Under the pieces are notes generated by a model that had not been told where the DNA came from, searched no databases, and saw nothing but the letters and a program-made list of their open reading frames with translations. The translations under genes and the position numbers were made by a program. Of a DNA stretch of 64,000 bases, positions 10,038 through 22,000 are shown piece by piece. The stretch lies in assembly GCA_963978545.1 (NCBI GenBank), contig OZ021722.1, positions 3,786,001 to 3,850,000 on the forward strand. Reading direction: 5' to 3'. Positions within the stretch are counted from its first letter, which is position 1; the number at the start of each line of letters is the position of its first letter. The stretch is from Linyphia triangularis. Lineage: Eukaryota > Arthropoda > Arachnida > Araneae > Linyphiidae.

Positions 10038-13000
10038 GTGAGTAAGTAAATGGCAGATTGATTAAAATTCTAAGTCCAGTACAGATTCTGCACCGATAAT
10101 TGTTTACATAAAACCGGGCAAAATTATGTCTAACATAGACAGTTCATTTGGCATTAAAAAACAGCGGGGCTGCCATTTTTTGGAGAAAATCACCTTGGCG
10201 TCGAATCCGTACCGGACTGGAATTTTAACCATTGTTTCTGCGTCAAGAGTTATTTACATAATCCCAACCGTGCCAACTAACGGCAACCATAGGCAGTTAA
10301 CTTGTTATTTAAAGAATCGCAACGGATTCCATTTGTTGGCTAAAATCACCTTGGCATAGATTCTGCAACGGATTTGGAATTTTAACCTGCAATTTTTGCC
10401 GAAAATTGCTTACATAAAACCGCTCAAAATTATGGCAAACATAGACAGTTCATTTGGCATTCAAAAATGGCGGGGCTGCCATATTTTGGCGAAAATCACC
10501 TTGGCACAGATTAAGTACCGGACTTGGAATTTTAACCATTGTTTCTGCTTCAAAAGTTATTTACATAAAACCGTGCCAAGCAATGGCAACCATAGGCAGT
10601 TTACTTGTTAAAAAATCGAGGTGGATTCCATTTGTTGGCAAAATTCCCCTTAGTATAGATTCCAGAATGGATTCGAAATTTTAAGCTGTAATTTTTGCTT
10701 TATTCTATGTATGCTATAGATTATTGCTCTTTGTGGCTGGGCTTCCAACTCTGGTCTGCACCAAATCGGTTTTTGCCAACAAATGGCGTCATTTCCTTCT
10801 AGTATGTGAGCTGTCTTTATTTGGCACGGCTCTATTTAAATAACTCTTAGCTCAGGATAATCACTGGAGTCAGATTGTCTGCCCTAGTTGATTTTTTAAG
10901 AGTTCTTTGTGGCAATCTGGATGCTGTCGATTCCAGGCCAGGCTTATTTCTATTTCAGGCCAGGCTATTTTTTAGTATTTGCTTGTTATCTCGTCAACTT
11001 AGATTCGCACAATTGACCTGAGAGGTTTTTCATGTATTTTATAGCAGAAACATAATATTCTTTTATTTGTTTTTTTATTAATTTTTTGTTACGAACATTT
11101 GAATGAGGAAGTATCAAACATTTCTTTATTTCTAAGTCAGGCAAAAGAAGGGGTGGTGAGTAGGGAGACTTCTCAGGGCGCGTCATCAAAAAGCAGTATT
11201 AAGGTTTAGTGCCATTAATGGATAACAGTGGCATCACAACTAACCGTTCAAACCTTGGCGACTAAAATCCTTTTTTTTTTTTTGCTTTTGTAAATACACC
11301 TTGAAGTTGTTTTTTTGTCGATAGTTTTTTTTTTTTTTTTTAAACAGCAAGATAATATATGCTAGTAACCAAGCTTTCACTGACCAAAGGTAATATTTCC
11401 AATACACAAGTTTGACCGTGATAGTGCTTCAAAGCGTTTTTTAAACTAAAAGAGATGATAACCCATAATAAAAATAAAATCTACTCATTGATATTTAAAG
11501 GAAACATATTTAAAATTTTCCATCTAAATAGTTCCTTTTGTTTTTTATTGATAATATATTTTTTCTTTCAATTTTAAACTTTGAATTGTCAATAAATTCG
11601 TGGTAGGACTTTTACAGGGTTCCCACGGTCATTGAAAGTCATTAAAAGTGCTTAATATTTTTGAACCTGTTTTCAAGGCCTTGAAAGTACTTGAAAATGC
11701 TTATAGGTGCTTAAAAGTCCTTGAAAATGCTTAGAGGTCCTTAAAAGTTCTTAATTTTTGTGTAAGTTGACCAACTTCAAAATTTACAAAAATGCAACTC
11801 AGACTTGCTATCCCTTCGTGTCCGCCACTTATCCTCATTATATCGGAATTTTCTGACATATTTGTATTGCACATGCACCAACTTGTAACTGTTTTGGTAG
11901 AATATACTATATAAATTTTTTTAAACAGACATGATGCCTGAAAACAAATTTTTTAAGGTCCTTAAAAACATTAATTAGGTCCTTAAAAGTCATTGATTTT
12001 CATTCTGTGATTTAAGTGGGAACCCTGTTTTACTTCCATTGCAAATTCTGCACCAAGAATTTTTTACCTGCTAGTAAAAAATGTCGTCACTTATTGGCAA
12101 AAATCGCCTTGGCCCAGTGGTAGAAGTGGGGGAAAAAAGGTGGGGGGGAGGCCAAAAGTTGGTGACAAGTGCACCCCCTCAACGATAAATTTTATAATTT
12201 CGTTTCTAATAACAATACATTTATAACAATTAAATAAATAACAATTAACTAGTAGAAAGGAAACAATTTTCAACATGAACAAGGGTCCAAAATTTATTGT
12301 TATTTTAACGAATATTCTGCGACTTAGTTTTTTTACTAGGAAGTAAGAGATAAAGTGAAGTAATAATTCAATATTATATACATAACTGTTTATTTAGATT
12401 TAAATATTGCCTCTAAATAAGCATACATTCATAAAATTAAATTAATAAGGAATTCAATTTTTTTTTTAAATACTTTTTCTTTATATTTTTTTCTAGTTCC
12501 TTCAAAGTTAAAATTTGACCAAGTGAAAATACCTATATCTTTATACAAAGTAGTATAATACATTTTTATAACACTATGACATAAATAGATTTTTTTTCAG
12601 TGACTTAAAACTTTTTCTCAGTGTCATTACATTTCGCATTTCCCTACATGCTTGGTATATTTTTTAAGAAGAAAATCTATGCTTAATTAATTTTAGTACT
12701 ATCTAATATCCCATGCCCAGTATTGCTTAATGTTCAAAGAAATTTATAAACAAAATTAGTGATAAAAACTGAAAAATATAGTCGGTAATAAATAAAAAAA
12801 AATTATACAATTTTGTATTACATGACTCGGAAGACAGTGATAAGATGAATTTGTTTTAACAATTTTGGCATTGATAGTATATACAAGTATTATATCGTGC
12901 ATTCAAAAATTGAAAGTAAAAAAATTGCAAAATGATATTTTGCCTTCTTAAAGGAAATGTTTGCATTTTTCAGCTTTCTCGTTTGGCTTCATGGATAATT

Positions 13001-16000
13001 TTTCCTGCACATTTATGAGTTTTACTGGTTTTGTGTTTAAAAATCTGCTTTCTTAAGGATTCTCGTTAGTCAAATTCCTTGTCTCCATGTGGCAAAATGT
13101 TACACCCTACCCATTCGTTAGAAAGTTTCAAACCTTGTTTTTTTTCTGGTTCTAAGCTTTTTAGCAGCCTTTTGTATGTGTTGCATCCAAGATTTTGTTC
13201 TTCTCAAGTAAGCCATGGATACTCGTTGTATTTCTGAAGGTGAGTATCATTTTGTGTCCAATATACTTTGGATAATCATTACTGCTGTGCGTTTTTGCTT
13301 ACTGTTGCTGCCACGTGCTAGATTCTCTCTCCAAGTGGTCTCTTAAAAAAAGTTGCACTTGCACATTTTCCACTGCACCTTTCTCAACATTCTGTAGTGT
13401 ATCGGAGTCATTTTTCTTACAGTTTTGAAGCCAAATATATCAATCTCATCTTGTTTTGTACTAGATGGATTACGAATACAAATGCCGTTTAGAATCAGAA
13501 GTAATAATTAATGGTTAAGTTGTAGGAATTCACGGTTTTCTACTAATAATCAACAAAACGCAAAAGATTTTAAAGTAAATGGTCGAGGACAAAACAGGAA
13601 ATGATAGTGCAATAATTATGTCTTTTTCTATCCACTCCTCAATAGTCCCAGACAACGGGCGCCGAAACTCGCCGCGCATTTCCAAGAAAAATTGACTGAA
13701 TCTGCTTTAAACAAAACAAAAATGAAAGTATAAAAAATAACAAACAGCCAGAAAAAGCAGAAGTAATGGAAATGGTTAATTCTATTTTTTTCCCCTCCCC
13801 TTTTAGTTTTTAGACGGATTGAATGTTTTTTAAAATTGGGGGAATAGATTTCGGTAGTTTTAGAAGTGAGGGGATGGATTTCAGTGGTTTTAGAAGTGGA
13901 TTTCAGGAGTTTTTAGAAGTGGGGAGACGCATGGGTAATTTCTGGACAAGTGGGGGGACGCGTCTACCCGCACTTCTAGCACTGCCTTGGCCCAGAATCC
14001 TCACTGGAGTTGGAAATCCAACTGAATGAGTTTTAAAATTTGCGTTCTAGTAGTTGCCATTTATAATTTTTTAAGAGGAAGTCCTAATAAGGATCATTCC
14101 CTATACTTGCTGCATTACAATCTTCTAGCCCAGTGCATTTAGAAACTACCGTATACAAAACTTGGTAGTTATGTGTGTTCAGTTACTTTCATCATACAGT
14201 CCACTAGATGGCGCTATGCTAAATTGCTTTTTATATTTTTTCTTTTCTACTTGAATGTAACCGTCAGTAGAGGGTAGCCATGTGAACTTTCTTGCTACCG
14301 AGTAGCTTTCAAGCTGAGATGACGGTTCAAATAAAATGTACCAGAAACCTGTAACTAATTCTTTACTGTCTTGTCATGAGTACCATACGAAACAGAACGA
14401 GTTAATTAAGTACATAAAAGATCACTTAATGAAATGACATCAATTGTTTTCATTTAATGTATATCTATTATAAATGAAAATTAAAAAAGAAAAAGAGAAT
14501 TGCAGGGGGAGCCTCTGCATGTGCATCGACATAAGGATTTCAACTATAAAATAAAATATATTAGACGTTTTTTTCGAGTTTTTGATTTACGTAATTTCAT
14601 TACCTGATCATTTTCGTACCTACTCGCCAAATATGAAAGTTTTCTACGAAGTAGTTTCTAAATGCACTGGGCTAGAAGATTGTAACATAGCGAGTATAGG
14701 GAATGATCCTTACTTGGAATTCCTCTTAAAGCAATATTTTGATCAATCCTGCGTTTAGGGAAATTCTACATTAAGTCCAGTTGGCAATGGTTAAGGGTTT
14801 GGTAGAAAGGGAACAGTTGACAAGCTACCCTAAGTTTATAAACTTCAGAGCTTTCATCATCAATTTGCAATTTATCTTCTTTATTTGGCATATTTTGATA
14901 TCCATTCACAGCTTCTGATAAGATCTATGATGAGTGTAAAGATTAACAATCACTTGTTAAACAAAAAAGTGTGTGATATAAGTATAGCTTGGGATGTTAG
15001 ATTTATATGTAGATGTTAAAAATTTATATGTAATTACAGTGTATTCAGATTTTCATGATTTATATATAAATCGATCATTTTTAGGCTATAGTTGTACTGG
15101 AAGCTCAGAGAGCCAAGGCAGTGAAAGACTTGGAACAATTGCAGTTGCTCAAAGATGAAGCTTTGGCTGATCCCTTAGCGTTTCTGGAACGGATGCGCAG
15201 GAAAGAAGCGCTGAATTTTCCCACACCTCAAAAGATCCATCCTGTTCCCGCTATTGACTGGGGAAAGTATGCCATAAGTGGGGATCCATCTGCTTTTGAA
15301 CGAAGACAGCTCCTTCAACAAAGGCAGCAAACCCAAAAGTTCTATCGAAATAGTAAGCATCTGTCAGGGGCAAGGTAATCGGTAAATGTTTAATACGTGA
15401 AAAGAAACTTGCTTTCGAAATCAACTCAAACTGGAAGTCCCTATAAAACAATTTACTCTGCAATAACCATGGTAAAAAATCAGGAGACAACTTTTTAAAA
15501 TCAAAACACTTTAATAATACTGCCAGAGATGAGATTTTTTCCCCTTTTGGTAGATTTCTGCTTTTTTGCTTTTTATGTAAAATTTCCCTCTTTTCCCCCC
15601 TCGAGAACCCGTGTTTTTTCTGATCTGAACCAGTTTTTCTCGCAAAAAGTATACTTTTCCTTATGTCTGGGTAAAAGATTTTCCCTCTTCACACTTTGGT
15701 TGTGATTGGTTGCAGCCCTTCTAAAATTGAGACATGTGACCATCTCAGTGTTTTCGGATTTTCACATGTGCGCAGGCAACCGAAACAAATGTTGATCGAG
15801 TCTAAGGCGCTTCAATATTGACCTTTGATGTAAAAAATTTTTCTTAGAGAGTATATAACATACCTGCCAACTTGTACGGATTATCCGTACAATGTACAGA
15901 TTTTTACTATTTTGTACGGTTGTACGAACAGCTAAAAAAATCGTACGGATTTCACGGTACTTTTCGTTTTTTCCTTAAAACTGAATTTTTTAATATTTTT

Positions 16001-19000
16001 TCAAGTCGCCAACGAAACCGAAACGATTTTCCAAAGCTGCCGCGTCTGTCAAAATGTTCACACTCCAAGGTTGCGTCCGACCAAACGGTATAGTGGTTAG
16101 CGTGCTAGGTTCTAGACCGCGAGGTTGCGGGTTCGAGTCCTGTGTTGGCATGGGTGTTTGTAAATGTATGTTGGCTTGTCTAATGACGAATGTTTCGACG
16201 CATTATAGCCCTCCCTCGTGTTGCTGACGGCGCCAGATAATCTGAAAACAACCAACCAACCAAGGTTAAGAGCATGTACAGCAATAAAGCGCGTTGGCGG
16301 GGATGCATGTTTTCATCTGTATTGCCGATGGGATTTGGCAAACCAAACCACTATTTCGGACTTAACAGGTTAATAAAGAAGCAGAATACCGAAAGTGCTT
16401 TATTTTTTTTTTTATTCTTCCTTTTGGACCGGGCTCCAACATTGCGCGTAAATAAAAGCACTAAACCACGGCGCCGGGGATGCATTGTTTTCAATGGTGT
16501 TGCTGACGGGACCTGGCTTACCAAACAACTGTTTTGTTGTCTCGAACTTTAGAGATTAATAAAGAAGTAGAAAACTGAAAGTGCTTTAGTTTTTTTATTT
16601 TTCCTTCTTTTGGACCGTACTCCAACGTTGCGCATAAATAATAGCACTAAATCGCGACGCCGGGATGCATTGTTTTCATTTGTGTTGGCGGCACCGAACG
16701 ACTGCTTCATTATCTCGAACTTAAGTGATTAAAGCACTTTCGGTTTTCATCTTCTTTGTTAATCTTAATTATTTATTTTAAAATATCCAAGTTAAGCAAT
16801 CTTGGTATAAGACTCCAAAAAATATCAAGTTTTTTTGGAATCTTTTACCAAGCATTTTACTTCAAATCACCATAAATTCAAGCAAAGGAACAAACTTTGC
16901 ATTTTGCTCTATCTATGCATCTGATATTAAGATTTCTCATGGAGGATTTACTGATGTCAAATTTCATATTAATTCTAAAAAACGCACTGACAGCATGAAA
17001 TGTAATAATAAGAATTTGAAGGCATTCATAATTGATATTTGTGCGTCTGATAAACACTTTGAATACCACCAACTCTTTGTATGTTTCACTGTAGTTTTTG
17101 TGTCATAAAGCATGTTATTTGGGTGTAATGTTGATTAAATCATAAACCTCATCAGAGATTTCATCGTAAAGTTTAAATTCAATTTATTTTTAAATCCAGG
17201 TTAGTATTTTATTTTATAATTTCTATTCTGTGCTAAAATGTAACAATTTGTTATATTTGGGAGCAATTTAATATGCTTTTTTTTTTTTTTTTTTGCTAGT
17301 GAATTACTATTATTTCTGTATTACATTCATAAATATTGTCGCTAATTCACTTTCCATGAGTCATAGGAATGCAAATATTTGTTCCGTAAAAATTGTACTA
17401 ATTTAAAAATGCCAATGTTGGCAGGTATGATATAATCAGAAAAACTTGTTTAATAGTACTTTTGCATTGTTTTCTTAATTACAGGTATTTGAATTTACCA
17501 GGAATGTAGTTTATAAATGTACAAGTATTGTAGATCCGATTGCACGACATGTATCTCGGTCACTGGTATCTTCATGCTGAAGCACTTTCCTTATAAATAT
17601 ACTGCTTCATTTTTATTGAATTTTGGTTTTGCTGGAAAGTATTGTCTAACCTTATTAACTTAAATAAAATGGTTATTATGTCAAATTTGAGCGAGATTCA
17701 ACTGAGCAACAAAATGAGCAGATATTATAGTTTTATGCACTTTTTAAATTACTCAATTTTATGTGTAGTTGGTGTAGGTGGCATTTTTCTGATCTTTTTT
17801 TTTTATAACTGAAATTTGGAGGATACTATGTTTTAAGAACAATTTTACGTGGTATATATTAATTTCTTCCTAAATATTTGAAATGTAATTATTGTATGGA
17901 GTATGAAATTTCATTGTATCTTTAAAATTCTTAAATCATCCCTTCCGCATGCTTTTTTTGTCAAATTTTTTACTATTGTAAAAAAAATCTGGAGACAACT
18001 TTCTGCGAGTTTTTTTGGATATTCATTCCTTCCCCATTCTTTTTTTGAAAATTTTTTGGGTTCTCACCTTTTCGCTTTCTGACCAATCTTATCCCTGGCA
18101 TTCCTAAAACATCTTTCAGGTATAAATTATAGTAAAACTTTTTGGGTTGCGTATGATTTCAGTTTTTGTTGTTTTTTTGCCATCCATACTCATTTCTGTA
18201 CTGTGTTAGCAGAAAATTATACAACAGTTAGCCTTATCGGGAGGGATTTAAATGAAGGGCTTTGGGATCAGTCCGATTAGGCTTTTTACAATACCTACAG
18301 GGTATGTTAGTAGGGCAATTTAGTTAAACAAAATGATGCCAAAATTCCCTGGGAACATTAGGTTCTAAGGGATTTTATCTTTTTTCTGTACTAGCCCAGT
18401 TGAAATAGGATTACATTTTTTAATTTAGTGGCAGAGTTCATGCACACTTTGTTAGCCTAATGTTTGTGTTTGGGGAATGGAAAAAATAGATAATAGTGAT
18501 AGAAATATTTAACCAGAAATTTGTAGAATCAGTGCATACATGTTAATTTTCATGCAACAGATAGGAAATAACATATTAATCCAAGGTTTCGTTTGCTTGT
18601 AAGTAATGTAACCATAACAACCAAATTTGGCCATTATGTTAAAAATTATCCGGGGAAATAATATTCGAGTTTGGTCATTTGCGGTTGGTTTTAAGTACTA
18701 TACTACCATTAAAAGTAACTACCTCAATAATAAGGAAGAATAAAATGCAGAAAGTTGTATAACTAAATTTTATTTGCAAAAAAATAGCAAATAATAAAGT
18801 AGATAAATCACTACACTTTTGAAAATAAAATAATCGTAAATTTGTAAATGACTTTAAAAATTATTTTCGCATATTATAATTGTGTTTTGTTAATAAAAAA
18901 AGATATAGTATATATTTTGATTTGTGTTTAGGTAACAAAAAGGCCAAATTATCTGTTGCAAATAATGAACAAAGCTCAATACAGTTCATTCATCCTTGGA

Positions 19001-22000
19001 CATCTAAAGATCAATCCCATTTAAAAGAATTGCTGAACGAATTCCCTCCGGAACAAGATGAAGCATTTAGATGGGAAAAAATTGCTCGTTCTTTAGGAAA
19101 TCACACTCCATTTGAGGTAGATTCTTATCAAATTACCTATTTATTTTAATAAAAGAATACTAGAATTGTTTTATTCTTGGAAGGGTGCACAACCCAAATT
19201 TTCTTTCTTTTTTTTTTAATTAAATTCAGAATGACTATATTACAAATCTTACACTGCTCAAAAACTTTGCATCAATTTAATTTGTAATAAACTATATTTA
19301 AATTATATATTTAAAAAATCTTTTTGTGCTTATTTTTTTAGTTGATGTTTTTTTTTTTAAATTTTTTTTTTTAATTATTTTATAGCTGTTTATAAGTTTA
19401 TATTGCTTCTTTTTCATAATATATAAGTAGGTCGCAAATTAAAAAAAAATCCCTAAATTCAACTTTAATTTTTAAAACTTTAATGCAAAAAAGTTAAATT
19501 CCTTTTAAATAGTTTAAATTAAGAGGGGATTCTTTTCTGTACATAAAACAAAAAACATAACATAAGGCATATTTAAAAACATAAAACATATTTCTGTACA
19601 AAAAAAAAAAAAAAAAAATTTTTGAATAGTAGTGTGCCCAGGAATCTGTTATTGCAATTTCCTGAAATCGGTCCATTTCAAAATTATTTTGATGGTTTCA
19701 GTTATAAAACTGTGTAATTATAAAAAAAAAAAAAAATTGTTGAAATGAATGCCATGAGGATGTTATAAAAGTTTCTTTTACTTTTTACAGTATTATTGTG
19801 CTACAAACTGAAAAAAGTACTATGCAAATAAGTAGTTCCTTTGGCTTATTGAATATCATTCATGTGAGCCTTGTGACATTCCTGTTTTTTAGGAATGCTG
19901 AATTTGGCCTTTACCTTTAATTGCTGTGGTGTGGTTGGTTAAATATTTCTGACGCATGGGCAACACCTGGGTCTTACTGGGACAAGCAAATTGATGAACA
20001 TTGGTTTAAAATTTTAAAACATAATATCAGCGTTGGCGTGGTTTAAACCAATTGGTTTACCATACTTTAAACCAAGTGTTTTTTTTCTCTAAAAAAAACC
20101 TAATTGGTATTTTAAAGAATAATTTAAAATTGTATTTTATTTGTTTATTTATATTTAGATTTTTTAAATGATTTTTTGTTGTAAATAACTTTTTTCAAAT
20201 AAATCTTATAAATAAAAGACTATTGAAGGTTTTATAAGTATCTACAATAAGTTTTTATATTAATCTAATGGATTTATTTATGTTTTATTATTATTATTCA
20301 TGATTAAAATTAAAATATAAGCTGCATTTTAAATTTGTTTCTGTAATAGAGGTTTTGTGCTTTAATAACTTTTTTCTAAACTTTAAAAATATCATTCTGT
20401 ACAACTTATCATCATCACTGATGAATCTAAGAGCAATATTCCATGTATTATGCAGTAAATAATTACTATTATATTTTATTGTACGCATTGAATTTAAAAA
20501 AAAAAAATGTGGTAGTCCGCTGGTGCCTTGTGATTTGCTGATAGCCTTGATGACTTTCTACAGATCGTTCTCCCTGCTTGGGATTAGCTTGTAGACGGTT
20601 GTTTAACACTTGGTATCTCAATAAGTATTTAATGCTTCTTTTAAAAGCCACTCCTTTCTTTAACAATTGTTGAGATAGGCCTTTTTCGAAACTTGCATTT
20701 GTGTATCTGTAATGTATAATTTTTGACAATTTCTAGCTTTTAAAAACATTAATCAGGGCTCCCACAGTCATTAAAAATTATTAAAAGTGTTTCATATTTT
20801 TTAACTGGTTTTCCAGGCCATAAAAGTACTCGAAAATGCTTAAAGGACCTTAAAAGTACTTGAAAATGCTTAAAGGTCCCTAAAAGTCTTTAATTTTTGT
20901 CACTTATTCGCACCGTACTAAAATTTTTTGGTATATTTGTACTAAGCATGTTTGGTAATTAGTAAAGGCAGTATTCACACGTAGTACCAAAATCAATGAA
21001 ATATTAAGAAATTAAATAAGCAGTGGACTCACTATCATAAGGTTAAAAAACTTGAGGTACCGAACACATTCGAGAAACATAACATATTTATTGAAGATAA
21101 ATTTTAAGGGTTAAGCATTAAGGATGATATAAAAGTTACAACATTTCATAGAACATCTTTGTGTAGATCTGCTATCTAGTACAGTGTTATCAAACTCTAG
21201 AAAGAAAGTTTTTCGGCAATTCTTATAGACTGCTGCTTGTGACGTCATTTGAGGGGAATTGATGATTCCCCACACATGCATCAACTTGTACATAGTTTTA
21301 TTTGTATTTGCTGATTGGTGGAATAGAAATCGAATGTTTTTAGTTACACTCTGTGCGACAAAGATGTGAGATTAGTGTTTACGTTTTGCAAGCCAAGATA
21401 TCAAAGACCATCATTAAAGTATGTTTATAAGGCAAATTGTGCATGGAAAGATTTTGATATTAACGCTCTGGGCAATGCAGCTGTAAAGTCACACATTAAA
21501 GACCTGATGCATGAAAACAAATTTTCGAAGGTCCTTAAAAAATATTATTTAGATCCTTAAAAGTCCTTGAAAAGTCATTAATTTTTTAATCTATGATTTC
21601 AGTGGGAACCCTATTAACACTATTCAGTCATTTTGTATTTTCATTGCTCCATGTTATCTTGTCCAATCTCAACTACCATTGTTAACACTGTCAATCTACA
21701 CAATTCAATATCTAATTTATATTACAAATAAATGGGATTAAATTATCTGTGAAAAATTATCGTTAATGTTATGTGCTACTGAACATCTATAAAATGAAAA
21801 TGTTATTCAGTGAAATTACACACATTAGTTTAAAAAATATATATATAAAATATATTTATAAATGTTAAATTATTTTTTGATATTGTAGATTTCACAATTA
21901 TATTTATAGGTTGCTTCCAAAGTGTATGAACAGTATGATACTCTCATCACAGATGTTGGGGATGGGATCGGAAGAAAACCCGATTTGAATGCACTTAAAA

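Larger units (their letters stand above)
15859..17429. mobile_element. TIR element (CATACCTGCCAAC family) with nested SINE
   Basis: CATACCTGCCAAC at 15859-15871 is exactly mirrored by GTTGGCAGGTATG at 17417-17429, with ATATAA directly outside both ends as a probable 6-bp TSD. The left subterminal part repeats the word GTACGG/TGTACGA. It contains a tRNA-type SINE and a three-fold tandem repeat. No transposase domain is recognised. Likely hAT-like by terminus style. Confidence 0.75.

Noticed and set aside
16073..16150. Functional tRNA gene (A box and B box present)
   Set aside because: The body, AACC tail, TSDs and three dispersed copies show it is the head of a SINE. The cloverleaf is imperfect.
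20469..20729. 86-codon minus-strand ORF rich in Gln/Arg
   Set aside because: No known family, adjacent to repeats, and no splice sites or conserved neighbours.
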